Shown here piece by piece: positions 23,139 to 35,167 of a stretch of DNA of 64,000 nt. Numbering within the stretch: position 1 is the stretch's first letter; every line of letters begins with the position of its first letter. The stretch is from contig CM038923.1 in assembly GCA_021904315.1 (NCBI GenBank), positions 12,530,038 through 12,594,037 of the forward strand, written 5' to 3'. The notes beneath the pieces are model-generated. The model was not told the origin of the DNA. It saw only the letters and a program-made list of their open reading frames with translations, and ran no database searches. A program made the position numbers and the translations under genes. This DNA is from Sphagnum magellanicum (taxonomy: Eukaryota; Streptophyta; Sphagnopsida; Sphagnales; Sphagnaceae).

Positions 23139-25822
23139 TAAATCAAACAAAAACACCTAAGGAAAGGTTGGCCTGTTTTTATTAGGTTTCAAAAGAAAAA
23201 GAAGACCAAAAAGGCAGCCTTGTTTAACATGTTCAAGAATTAGTACAAACTATGAAAACTATGCTCAGTTATGAAAGAATCAAACGCGCATGTAAGCTGT
23301 ATGATGGAAAGACTATCATGTATGGTTACAAAAGAGGTGCACTGAAAGCACAAAGGAAACCCAAATTTCGACCTTCATGCAACTATTTGGCAGAGAAAGG
23401 ATTTGATGATAAATTAGGTAACTTGAAACCTCCATTTGTTTACTTTCAATGTCCTCAAAGCTACTCAATAGTGCACACAGTCTTCATTCCCCATGCCATG
23501 ACCTTGCCAACTATTATCATATGGTAAACCTTAAATGTTAATGTATAAAGTGCTTAAGCTACATACTACATACTTTATTGGCCAAAACATGTGCAGACAA
23601 ATTCAAACTAAGCACTACAACTATTACCCTACACCAAACTACTGACTGAAAATTGGCAAGTGCATAGGGCAAAGCTTGCTTGAATTGCATTGCTTATTTT
23701 CCCGCAAAAATGACCACAAAAAGTAATACAAGAGCGCAGCAACTTAGCCATTATGCTAGTTTTGGCTATAATGTAAGGCCATGGGTGCTCCATGTATGGT
23801 GGGAAAATATATATATATATTTTTTTTACCTACCCCCCCCCCCCCCCCCCCCAAGAACTATCATAGAAAAGCACACAATTAAAAGCATATGATTGCAAAC
23901 AACCTTAGGTAAACTTGAGTTAGAGAGCTATATGATGGGTAACCATCTTGCACAGTTTAGATATCACTTTATTATATTGTAAGAGTGCACATGAAAACTA
24001 CAACTTTGCGCTAGAATTTTCGACTCTATGTATTCAATATAACTCATGTATTCGTGTACAAAGCAGTGTAAACGAAATAACTCCAATTTGTTCAATAGTC
24101 AGTATATTTCCATCAATTAGATGTGGGAGCAAGAAGTGTGGGATATGTTTGGTGTTTATTTTTCCAACCCTTGACAGGCTTAAGTAAACACATTATATAT
24201 TATAATGCAGAGGGGCAGCCAAAAGAATATTAAATACAATCATCACATTTCCATCGCCAATTTGGTTGTGCTTTGAATGTATTTTGGTCTGCCCATAATG
24301 TTGTCATCATCGGTTATTTGTTTCAGCACTATAATGTCCCCAATATAAATCTCACTATCTAAAATTAACAATAGGCCCTCACAACTAGGTTAGTAGGTTA
24401 AAAAGGCTTTGTATTAAGTTCCCAAAGGTTTATTGTTAATATTTTCCCTAGGCCGATAAAAACTACTATGACAAAATACATAAGAGTTTACCTATGGCCC
24501 CAATTTGAAAGTCTTATATAGAGAGCGTAGTACCTCTAGGTCACAGCCTAAATTAAAACTTTCCAAAATAAAATCCTAACATCATGTCCTCCCCTTAAGA
24601 AAAAGTTAGGGCATTTTTGGTCAGATGCTTGTGGAAAGAAAACTCGACAAGGTACCAAGAGCACAGCTTTTTTCCTTTTGCCAATTGAACTTTCTTATAT
24701 ATTACAAAATAATAATAGGGTAATTAAAAATAGGTTGGATAATTATGTAATTACCCCCCTAAAAATGGTCATTTGACACACATAGATCCCAAACTCTACA
24801 CTAAGTGTGCCCCTCAGGGTTCGAAAGAAATGTTTAGTTATACACATCCTTCAAACATTCATTTGCATTTCGTTGAGTCTGTTTTCCACTTTGTTTTTGC
24901 ATTTTAGCAAAGATGACTTGTAATAATATTGCAGTGTTCCTCCCATAACACATGGGTGTTCTTGGATAATTTTTTGGGTTACCTCTATGTTACCTTTGAA
25001 CATTGATGTGCATTATTAGGTGAAGCAATTTTTCAAATAGGTGTTTCTCCAATGATTAGTATGAGTTCTTAGAATTGATACTCAAAGGTTGTTAAGTTTT
25101 TATTCATGTACTAAATGAAATATACAAGATGCAAAACAATGATGAAACATACGCTAATAAACCCCAAAACATTACATAAAAAAAACAAACACTAATGAGA
25201 GCTAAAACATGATTATGTATGAAACATGATTAATATATGTATGAAACTTGGATACCAAAACCTATCATCCTTACCTTGCAGGGTTGGCCTTGAAACAAAA
25301 GATTACAACAAAAACTTGAACACCACATAGCCTTTTGTATGCACTCCCAAAAAGTTGGGAACTTATTCATTTAATAGAAATTTATTTAAAACATTGAACA
25401 TAAGAAATCAGATATTCAGGCATGGCTAGAAACAAAAAACCTAAAAACAAAACATGTGAAAAAGCATATGTAGGATACAAATAATATATGTTTATTTGCA
25501 AAAAAATGGTTTTTTTACATACCATGCAATGTATAAGACATAAAAAGACAAGATAGAAAACATTAAGAAATATTATGTCAATCAAGCAACAAAATGTTAA
25601 ATAACAAGACTAGAAACATGATATAACACAAGAAACATATCCTAGGAACACCTAAAACATGGCTATTATCAATACGAAACTTGAATAATAAAACATATTA
25701 TTTGAATTACAATGCGTAGCAAGCTCTGAAACATAAGATGAAATGAACAGAAACTTGAACACTATGGTATTTTGGTTGATTTACTAGAAACTTGGGAACT
25801 TGTACATTTCAATGAAACATAT
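23139..25822. other. AT-rich DNA with homopolymers, no recognised gene
   Basis: The main feature is a run of 20 C at 23833-23852, preceded by an AT microsatellite and a T run. A 91-codon frame at 23252 starts soon after the ccmC relic and is not recognised. The remainder is AT-rich without evident structure. Confidence 0.5.
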
Positions 25823-25942
25823 TTAAAAACCTTCATTGTCACTTCAGCAACACTGAATGCTGAGAAATTTTGTAGTTATTTCTTCAATTGCCTCTACACA
25901 AAGCAACCGAAGACTGATTATATTGACCTTGCCTTCATCACA
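25823..25942 (+). pseudogene. DEAH-box RNA helicase fragment (PRP22-like)
   Basis: The frame reads LKTFIVTSATLNAEKF, then SYFFNC, then LYTKQPKTDYIDLAFIT. This follows spliceosomal DEAH helicases of the PRP22 type, including motif III (SAT). About 14 residues usual between FFNC and LYTKQP (the IPGRTFPVEI stretch) are missing in frame, and nothing else of the gene is found nearby. It is a short dead fragment of a nuclear gene, perhaps carried by a transposon or left by a retrocopy. Confidence 0.7.
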
Positions 25943-26814
25943 AATCACATGGAGTACTCTGAACAAGAATATGTTGTATATGTGATATATGGACATGCAG
26001 CTTAAATAATTTCACGCAATTTCTGTAAATTGGATCAAACCCATTTTGCAAGATCATGAAATCTTTTGGACATGATCAGACCATCATGTATAAGACTACA
26101 ATTTTTGTTTTGACAAGAACAATTTAGAATTTCAGGAAGAAAAAAGTTTCATAAGTTCTTACATGATAGATGTGTGCACAAAAAAAAAGCTAGAACTCCA
26201 AAACCCCCCACAAATAACACTTCAAAACATTTGTTGGGTAAGGTATCCTCCAATTACACTAAAGGTCTCAAAGTTTGAACTTGCCATAAAGGGCAAAGTC
26301 ATTAACATGATGAGTTTGCTTGTTTGTGTGCAGGTCCTTGGTACCTACTTACTTTCAAATTTATTCTATCTCAAGTACATATTCACCCTTCTCTCTCCTT
26401 ACAAACTTGTTTCTACATAAATATTTAATTTTTATTTCCTTACAAACTTACTATTCTCTCCTTACAAACCCTCCTTCACCTTACACACCTCTTTACATGC
26501 TTCTTGCTTCAAATTATGTCCATTTTGTAAGTAATATGTCTATAATTGAAATGGGCCAAACTTGTCAAATTTGCCTCCTTTAGCAATTTTATCCATGTTC
26601 AGCACACACCTTTTCACACCTACATATGGGAAGCACCTATCCCAGTAGCTTGTCCCAAAAACAAACACATTAGGATAAAACATGTGAGGAGTGCCAAGTG
26701 GGTGGCACCAACATGCCCCTAGGGATGTTTCTTATTTTTTGAAGGGGTAAAGCCAATTGGGTGGCGCAAACATGCCCCCCCCAGGGATGTTTGTTATCTT
26801 TTTGAAGGGGTGGG
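25943..26814. other. Intergenic DNA, no recognised gene
   Basis: Open frames at 26163 and 26320 are low in complexity and unrecognised. Between 26697 and 26815 a phrase with aacatgcccc...gggatgttt...ttttgaaggggt occurs twice, a short imperfect duplication. Confidence 0.4.
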
Positions 26815-27145
26815 TGCTTGATTTCCCATTAAGTTCCCATCAAATTCCTCTTGTTCTCATCAATATCCCATCAAAATCCTTTTGTATCATTAATGAACAT
26901 GAAAAAAAACCCAAACGATTCTCATCAAATTCCTCTTGTCGCCATCAATAACCCATCAAATTTCTTTTGTTCCCATCAAGTTCCCAAAAAGTTTTAACAA
27001 ATTCCTTTTGTTCCCATTAATAACCCATCAATATCCTTTTGTTCTCATCAAGTTCCCAAAAAATTCCTATCAAATCCCTCTTGTTCCCATCAAGTTCCCA
27101 TCACATTCTTTTCATTCCCATCGAAATTGTTTTGTTCCCATCGCT
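26815..27145. repeat. Tandem array of cccatcaaattcc(t)cttgttc units
   Basis: The phrases cccatcaa(g/a)ttccc and ccttttgttcccatcaa alternate many times with small changes. The basic unit is about 20-25 bases, arranged in higher-order blocks of about 60. It is strongly G-poor on the plus strand. No coding role is likely. Confidence 0.75.
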
Positions 27146-29880
27146 ATGGAGGATAGGCAAGTGAGCACGAAGGTGAATGGTGAGACTTGTGACAAATTTG
27201 GGCTGGGTGCTAAACAGAACACCACAGTCTGTGGGCAGGCCAAAAGGGGAGCTATAGTCGCAGGTAGACATCTACCAAGTGCAACAAAATAAAAAATTGA
27301 GATTTTCTGCCTACCAAGTTTTGTGGAATATCATGAGCAGATATGCTTCTCGCTTTGCAGTCTATCATGCTTCTTCTTTCATGTGCACGACCCATCCAAC
27401 CCACTTGGGGTCAACGTCTTTTGCGCTACCTACTAATCACTCACGAGACTTACTTGCAGACAACATAGTTTCCAATGTTTCATGTAAATTTATTCGAACT
27501 ATTGTGGTGCAGGCTTCTCTTATTTTCAATAATATTCTAGCCACTCTTCATAAGTTGTACCATATGTTCTCCCTGGCTCCCTTCTTCACTACATCTTTAT
27601 ATGTCTATGCATTGAACCATTAGATAAAGTGAAAAGGCTGGTAACCAAGGTTACAAATCAAGGTTCTCAATTGGTGATATTCTCTAACACTTTCGTTGGT
27701 GGATATCCATGGGGGAAATCCCTTTGGAAACAAATCAACCATGGGTAGTAAAAACTATTGCAAAAAGCTCAAGACATGCTCAAAACATGTAAAGTTTTGC
27801 AAGGTTGGCCCTTGTAAAGAAGTAGGTCTGGAAAACCATGTTTCAAAAACAAGGACTCACAACAACAATGGTTCTTGCAAGAACAATCAAGTATTTCACA
27901 AATTGTGAAAATGCCCAAACCAACAAAAACTCAGAAATCATCTAAGGTGAATTTATTGTCATAAGTTTCATGGCCAATGACCCCAGCCAGCTATGGCAGT
28001 TACCACAGGGGAAACTTTGCATCATACATCCTTGCAAGTTTCTGATGAAAAAAAGAACTCCAAACCTATTGCAACTTCATCCAAAGTTTAATGTAAAAGC
28101 AATTCTACTATTCTTGATGCGAATGTTGCAACTAGTGTTGCTAAATCCAAATTGGCCATGACCTTGCAATTATTAAAACCATGCAGAGTTCATTCATTTT
28201 CTCTCAAATTGTTTTCATTTTCTTACTTCTTACATGTGTGTTTTTTTTACTCTATGTCTTTTAGTGTTGGAAAATTTCATGTCACATTTTCCATTTTATA
28301 TCTCATCACTTTCATTATCTCAACTTTGAAATGAAATCAATGATTTGTCCCTACACATATCTCTTCATATTGCCCTTATGCCTCCTCCTCCCACCAATGG
28401 AGGGCCCTAGGCCCCAATGCCTCATTTTAAATAATATTTTGGGGGTGAGGTAGGAAGTGACATTAGGCATGTAGTTGATAAAGGTGGTCACATTTTGTTG
28501 GTGGTACAATGCTACTAACTAGAAAAAATTCAGCTTTGAGCTATGCATAGGCAAGTAGAATTAAATCCATACCATTCACCCTCAATCTTAGTCATCCCTA
28601 TCACTTGTTAATTAGATATGAGAAAATATATTTTATAAAATTCAATTGATTGTTAAACCTTTTTTATTCCAATTCTTTTTCTAAAATTCATTCTATGTTT
28701 TGCCACATTTTATTTGATGTACTTTTACGTGTGATTATCAATTTCGTAAAAATTAATGCAGAAATAATTTTGGATGCATGAAATTTTTCACTTGCAACCA
28801 AAATTCAATCATGCATATAGTTTTTGCATGCAACCAAAATTTTGATCAAATGTATTTTAGCCAAAATTTCATTTGTATGCTAAATATACACATTATTAAT
28901 AGGCAATAGAAAATTAGAATGCAATTGAAACTTTGGTCACCTGTAGCAAAATGACACACTCAGAATTTTGGTCATATCTTAAATTAATTTACCTGTGTTG
29001 AAATGTTAGTTGGATCACATGTAATTTTTTATGTGTGATCAAAATTATATTTTCTTGTAGGAATTTGCCTGAAACTCTAGTTGCATGTAAGTATTTTACA
29101 TGCAAGCAGAATTTTGATGACACATTAAAAATAAATACCCAACTGAAAAATTAATGAACACAAAATGAAAGTGGGCATTTTGAAAAACAAAAAGTGTGCA
29201 TAAGTGAGCATTACATTTTGTAAAATGCCTAACCTTCATGGAGGAAAAGTTTCAGCCTTGTAATGTGCCCTCCAACTACGTTAATTGATGCAAGTCCTTA
29301 TGAGACTATGAAACAAAGTTCTACTTTTTTCCAAAGAAAACACCAAGTTGAAGAAGACCCCTTCCTCTTGTATCCTCCTAACCAAAAGTTATTTTCATAA
29401 CAATAATAACAATGGGTTATGTCAATGGATTGATTCATGGTAGTTCTCAACCTCCCAACACCCTCTTCCATTAGTAGTGTAAAGGAGCTCATAGAAATTT
29501 TCATTTGTATTTTGGGTGCTTTTAATGCAGGTAAAATAGGTATAGGCCCATTAACCCTAACATGTAAAGCAATTTTTCACAATTTTTCTTAGTGTATTTC
29601 TTGGATTCATTGTCCACCCTTGGCTCCACCTCACGGGCCCTTACTCCGGTGAAGCTCTGCCCCTTCAACTTCGCCCTACACTTACTTACAGAACAGAACA
29701 AATGTTCCAACACCTTGTGAACCAAAGGCCGACGCTGGAGCTCAAGATCGACCATCAGTTCCAGGGCATAATGCCTGCTGTGAGGCCATTACACTTCGTG
29801 TAAAAGACCTCAGTGGAGATTTCTGATGTAAAATGGATATGCACTGTAATTTCCCACAGGCGAAAGACCTGACATCTTTA
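27146..29880. other. Intergenic DNA, no recognised gene
   Basis: A less AT-rich patch at 27.14-27.63 kb has two overlapping frames (27279-27623 is the longer) that I do not recognise. The part at 28.75-29.12 kb repeats phrases such as gcaaccaaaatt and ttgcatg in a degenerate manner. The rest has nothing I can name. Confidence 0.4.
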
Positions 29881-30157
29881 GGGCCACTTTAGACGAGGGT
29901 CCAAGGTCCAGGGACCAATGAATTCAAACAATTTTATTGGTCAAAAGCTTTAAATTGGTCCCAAGGCCTTTAGATGAGGGTCCAAGACCAAAAAGTGGCA
30001 AATTGAGGCTAAACCTACAATGGCACCTGTTTTGGAGGGAAAATCAATTGGTTTCGGACCAAAAAAACAGTGCTAAAAGGAGAGCTCCTGATTTGGAGAA
30101 CCAAAGAATCAGGCTAGGGACCAAGGTAGAGTCCAACTCACTAGTGCATGTGTCCAC

Positions 30158-30600
30158 TTGGATGGTAAAGTTGGAATATACCCCTGGACAAAATAAGGGA
30201 TGATCTTTAAATGGATGACATAATGAGAGGCTGAAAATTTATCTTTGATGATCTTTAAATGGATGACATAATGAGAGGATGAAAATTTATCTTTCCCCTT
30301 CAAAATGCTGACCTCTACACCCTAAAATGCTTTATTCAGTACAGCATGTTCTTCTTGGATGGTAAAATTGGAGTGTATCTATGGAGGAAAAGGGATGGAT
30401 GATCTTTTATTGGATGACATAATGAGAGGCCGAAATTTTTCTTCCCTCTTCAGAATGCTGACCTATACGCCCAAAAACGCTATACACACACAATAGTGCT
30501 TGTTCCACTTGGATGGTAAATGGGAATACAGAATATACCTATGGGAGGAAAGGGATGATCTGTGAATGGATGATAACATTAGAAGGGGATGAAAGTCATC
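30158..30600. repeat. Triplicated segment of about 155-180 bp
   Basis: Three copies begin cttggatggtaaa...ggaatatac, pass through agggatgatct...ggatgacataatgagaggc(t)gaaa and end near aatgctgacct: they start at about 30158, 30354 and 30509, the third being partial. The first copy contains an inner exact-looking duplication of about 46 bases (30199-30290). This lies 0.9 kb upstream of the F-box gene start. Confidence 0.8.
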
Positions 30601-30836
30601 CGGGCGTGATGAAGCGACGGGTATAGCGAGCGGTTTGTGTGCCGTTTCTTCTTCTGTCTGCGCCTGAGCTTCGCGTAGTTTGGAGAAGAGAAGAGAGATA
30701 GATGGTGCCACAAGAGTTGCACGTTGCAAGCAATGACATACTCCTTCTTGCTCGTTCACTCAATGGGAACCCATCGTGACAAAACAACAGAAGCCACTTC
30801 GCTTGCTTGGATTTAGTTGTGTTTTATTTGCCTTGC

Positions 30837-31119
30837 CTACCAAGGCAAGGACATTGTGTTTAGATTAATTATAGAGTATAGTAGCTTAAGGGATTTTGGC
30901 CCATAAGTAATAGGTCTATTTTTATGAGGATTTTTGAGAGATGATATTTTGGCTTGCGTTGAAACTTGAGATTTAGTTATAGTAGAGTTATAATAGCTTG
31001 AAGGATTTTGGTTCCTTTGAGAGGATTTTTGAAGATTATATTTTTGCATGGTGAAATGTTTCAGTTTCCAAAATTCTTCTTTTGCCTGAAGATATTTTTA
31101 ATGTAAATGGCAAGCCCAC
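30837..31119 (-). repeat. Dispersed repeat, copy B
   Basis: Reverse-complemented, this matches copy A at 11901-12229 along its whole length with small gaps. At its outer end it has the short hairpin ccttgcctaccaaggcaagg, where copy A runs into telomere-like repeats instead. It lies about 360 bases upstream of the F-box start codon, so it could be part of that gene's promoter or leader. Confidence 0.75.
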
Positions 31120-31212
31120 AGTGTGACACACCCCTTGATTTCTTGATCCTAAATGGTTCCACCAGCTCCAAGTTTTTGTTTTCATGTTGGAAACCTATCC
31201 CTAAAAAATGAT

Positions 31213-31530
31213 GTGAGAATTTTGGCTGGTCAGCAGAAGCCAGACACATGGTTCCATTCTTGAGCTTTCCAAAGGGATGTTGATTTTGATTGTGATGTTT
31301 GGTGATCTTCATGTTGACAGCATTTGGGAAGAATGGAAAAACCCATCACTAATGATAATGTCTCAAAGCTCCTATGTTGTGAGAATTTCGGATGCCTGGA
31401 AGCAGGCCAGCCGTGTTCTTGAGCTTTCCAAAGGGATGTTGCTTGTGATGTGATTGATCTTCACCTCAGTGTTTGGGAAGAATGGAGGGGCCCATCACTA
31501 CTGACAAGGTCTCACAACATCTGGTGCAAG
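31213..31530. repeat. Imperfect tandem duplication over the F-box gene start
   Basis: Two units of about 165 bases (from 31213 and 31379) share gtgagaattt, tgagctttccaaagggatgttg, tttgggaagaatgga and cccatcact. The second unit contains the F-box start codon; the first contains the equivalent ATG at 31333. Confidence 0.85.
31333..31422 (+). promoter_or_regulatory. Upstream ORF made by duplication of the F-box start
   Basis: The ATG at 31333 opens a 29-codon frame, MEKPITNDNVSK..., ending at the TGA at 31420-31422. Its first codons mirror the start of the F-box protein, MEGPITTDKVSQ. If the transcript starts upstream, it would act as an upstream ORF 60 bases before the main ATG. Confidence 0.5.
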
Positions 31531-32717
31531 AAATGGGTGACAGTGATGATGATGAAGAACCACTCAATGGAAGCTTGTGGAGCAAACTTCCGGATGAAGT
31601 ATTGGATCAAGTGTTAGCATGGTTGCCACTCACAGCATTTTTCCGAATGCGTTGTGTGTGCAAGAAATGGAAAGAGATCATCTCATCACCAAGCTTCCTC
31701 GAGACATACTCAAGGGTGCCCTTCCACACTGCATTCTTCCTTCACTTGATCCGAGTGAATGGCGTGTTAATGGCTGCCTGCCATGACCCATCTGTAAATC
31801 GGTGGCAACGATTACCTCTTGACTCTGTACCTATCAATGCTTACATTCATGGTGGAGCTGGTGGCTTACTGTGTTGTCAAAGAGTTGTTAATGCATTCTT
31901 AGTGCTCTCGATTTGTAACCCTCTCACCAAGTGTTGGAGAGACTTGCCTCCAATGCCACGCTTGAACACAGCAACCTGCTTTGTCCGCATGGTTGCTGAC
32001 AAAACATCCAATTCATACAAGGTTATCCGAGTAGCTCAATTGCAGCCACTTCCCCCAGTCCGACACAATGGTGCCCGAATTGAGTTATGTACAGAAGTAT
32101 ATGAGTCAAGGTGTGACATGTGGAAGGCGGTCACAAACACACCAAGTGATCTTCGATTCATTCAAGGATGCTCCATGAGTAATGGAGCTCTGCAATGTCG
32201 GACATCAACAACTCGCCGGATGATGACATATGACTTGGAACAGGAAGCTTGGGCCGAGCTCTTCACCCAAAATTTGGACTCCATTCTTGATTCGAAGCTT
32301 GTGGATTGTGCAGGTAAGCCTTTCTTAGTCACTCGAGTCTGGAAGGGCGGACTGGTTGAAAGTATTGATATCTGGGGTCAGAAGCCAAGGCAGCCAGTTT
32401 GCAATTCCAGAGTTTCAGACACCACCATTCGTGAGCATGAAGAAGAAGCTTCGTCTCTTTTGAATATTGAATGGGAGGAAGTTGACAGAATGCCACACAA
32501 CCTGTTTCAAGAATGGAGCTCAAGTGCAGGCTTATTCTACCATGTTGGTGTTGGCAATTCCATTTACTCCACATGTTTGGCAAGGGGTGCTACCAAGCTT
32601 GTCACATACAATCTCTGTCAAAAGAAATGGCAGCTAGTTGTTGGATGCCCTGTTAGCCATATTAACACTTACCTTGGGGGCTTTGAGTTCTGTCCCAGGC
32701 TGGATGCAACTGTGTGA
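31482..32717 (+). CDS. F-box protein, intronless
   Basis: A single exon encodes 411 residues from the ATG at 31482; an in-frame TTG nine bases upstream is not a plausible plant start, and a second Met lies at 31533. After an acidic stretch (GDSDDDEEP), the F-box covers roughly residues 32-75 (LWSKLPDEVLDQVLAWLPL, then FFRMRCVCKKW). F-box proteins bind SKP1 and bring substrates to SCF ubiquitin ligases. The C-terminal part has the W- and G-spaced pattern of the plant F-box/kelch-like group (WRDLPPMPRLN, YDLEQEAWAEL, YNLCQKKWQLV). It resembles the single-exon F-box genes of the At5g15710 / UFO-like group; the substrate is unknown. The frame is intact with no stops. It is convergent with the CAF1 gene 2.4 kb away. 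Confidence 0.92.
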   Translation: MEGPITTDKVSQHLVQEMGDSDDDEEPLNGSLWSKLPDEVLDQVLAWLPLTAFFRMRCVCKKWKEIISSPSFLETYSRVPFHTAFFLHLIRVNGVLMAACHDPSVNRWQRLPLDSVPINAYIHGGAGGLLCCQRVVNAFLVLSICNPLTKCWRDLPPMPRLNTATCFVRMVADKTSNSYKVIRVAQLQPLPPVRHNGARIELCTEVYESRCDMWKAVTNTPSDLRFIQGCSMSNGALQCRTSTTRRMMTYDLEQEAWAELFTQNLDSILDSKLVDCAGKPFLVTRVWKGGLVESIDIWGQKPRQPVCNSRVSDTTIREHEEEASSLLNIEWEEVDRMPHNLFQEWSSSAGLFYHVGVGNSIYSTCLARGATKLVTYNLCQKKWQLVVGCPVSHINTYLGGFEFCPRLDATV

Positions 32718-35167
32718 AGTCCACAACCTCCACCAAGTAGCTGCTGAACAAGCATACTGTTCCTGCAATGAAAAATTAATTTGTGGGCAAGAAAAACAAA
32801 AAGCCACAATATATTATTACGTAATGTGCAATCCTACTTTCACCACACACATAAGAAACTTGCACTACCCATCTTTCAGGTTGGGTATCTGAAGTTGTTA
32901 AACTCTTGGTTCAATGAAAATTTGCAACCTTATTTTACAATCTTGTTTCCCAAATCTAAGGTTGAAATTGAAGGTAAAAAATCAGATGCAAAACACATGG
33001 GATTGGTTTTGGCATTACATTACCAGTTGGGTGTCATAAAACGTGAGACATACTGCTGGATAGCATTTCTTGATTTCCCAAAAATTAACCAATTGAACAG
33101 AAATGGAGCTCCACCTGAACATTTTCCCTGTTTTTTAAATGCACAACTTACGTTAGATTTAGATATATATAACAATTTTTTGCTCAGAGGCTACACCTGA
33201 GGATGGAAAATAGTTGGTTGCACCACTTAAGAGCTCCATACAAAGCACTCTTGGTGGACTATGCCTCAGAGAGACTTCAAGCAATCTCTGGCATGAAAGC
33301 TCAAACTTGAAAGAGAGAAAAACAAACTCCCCACAATGGGATAGAAACAAATCTCCCCTGTGATAACACTATATATTGAACACCCCAAATAAGTGTCATA
33401 ATGTTCTCACAGACACTGGTCTCCACACATTGTCAAATTTCACAGCAAATGTTGTACAATGCTAAACATGTAGATTTCCTTATGTGACCTTTTAAGTGTG
33501 AAGAGTCAAACCTGTAGCAATAGCTGTTTTACCAGAAACTTCAGCACAAAGAACAGGCAACATTTTGAGAATGCAACCCCATTTGCATATCATCTGTGAC
33601 TGCATCCTCAGAGTGTACCCAGCTAACATGGCTTTCTACGATCAGCAAAGTCTACATACCTGTTAGAAGCGTGCCACCAGGCTCTACCCATCGAACCTTT
33701 GCCTCCACTTAAGTCATTGTTCAAAAATCCTCTGCATCTTCAGAGGTATAGCACTTCCAGAGCAGAGTCGTTCTTCCTTTGCTATGACAAAATTGCTGAT
33801 ATTCCATTGATCAAAGTTGCCATCTTAATTCACTGATCAACTGATTTCTCAGCTGTGATATAACGCTGGAGAGTGGACAGCATGCTTTTGGCTTGAAAAC
33901 AAAACAATGCTGTTTTCCCCTCAAGCAGGAAGCAACTGATCATTATCAGAAATCCCACAATTCAAGAAAACATAGCTACATCTTGTCAGCAAACACAGGC
34001 TCTTCTGATCTTCTTGCAAACAACAAACATGAAGGCATGTCAACAACAGAGTACAGTATCAAGTAGATAGCTCTGGTAGCTTCCCACCCCAGTGACCTAT
34101 TTCCCCTTCCAAATCACACCTCAATAATCCCTTCTGAGAACAGTCTCCAACGCTTGTGCTTCTGGGTCACCTAAGACAGACGTAAAAGACCAGCATTTGG
34201 GATCTCGAGCCTCCCTTCAGGGGAAACCTTATACTGTTTATCCCACACAGCTAATCAGAAACCAGTCCACAAGAGAACTGAGACCCATTACAGTGTGTTC
34301 ACATCAATAAAGAAAGTGTGATCAAAGAGGAAAGGAATTGACTCATGGTTTAATAATCACAGCACAACAGAAGTCCCACCAACATTCAACAGCTGGTAAG
34401 AAGCAGAAAATTAGGTCACCAGAGTCACACGCAATACCTACTTGTTTCAGAACTAACACCCACAAAAGATAAACACAACTCTGAATGTCTCCAGACAGAC
34501 ACAAAATACCTAGCAGTGTTTCTGGTACTTAGAAAGAAAGAGAGATGGTACTCTTATAATGCAGTAGAAATGGCAGTATTGTGAGATGACAAAGGAGACA
34601 TCTTCACCATCTGGTTTTGCCCTAAAGAGACAAAACCCACTCTGTGTCAGTAGAAGGGTCATCCTCATGATAATCCATCAAGGAAGAGTATAACAAAACT
34701 ATTACACCTAATCTGCTACTGCATATTTCCAACCAGATTAGCTCTCTGAAAATTCTGGCTCTATAACACCACCTTAACCAGTTCATAGCAAGAATTCTTT
34801 GTGCAACGTGTAGGGAAATTCTCACAGAGACAGGAACCTGCACACATGAGATTGCTTTCTGCAGCATGGAGGATAGAACCTGCACCCAGTTTGCACAGAA
34901 TGGGTGAAACAGAGAGAGAGAGAGAGAGAGAGAGGAGATGCAGAGGTGATTAGCATGCCAGTTTAACCATGGAGGAATCCAATGATACAGTGAGAAGCGC
35001 ACACACATTGAAGCTTTTTGTAGATGGAAACCCAGTTTTGAAAAAAGGGAAACTAATTTTAATCATTGGACTTTGTCCATATGTGAACAAGATTCACAAG
35101 AAAGGCAAACAAGAGGGGCAGCCAAACAGGTGGCTACAGAAGAAAAAAGCACAGCAGCAAACCCATA
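32718..35167. other. Space between convergent F-box and CAF1 genes
   Basis: The base composition is less AT-rich than the outer intergenic DNA, consistent with untranslated regions of the two converging genes. Frames at 32638, 32781 and 34622 are short and unrecognised. A GA microsatellite lies at 34911-34934. No other gene is recognised. Confidence 0.5.
34911..34934. repeat. GA microsatellite
   Basis: An uninterrupted run of GA dinucleotides about 24 bases long, downstream of the minus-strand CAF1 stop codon and probably within its 3' region. Confidence 0.9.

Noticed and set aside
26815..27145. CRISPR-like array
   Set aside because: The units vary freely, there are no conserved repeats with unique spacers, and the genome is eukaryotic; it is a minisatellite.
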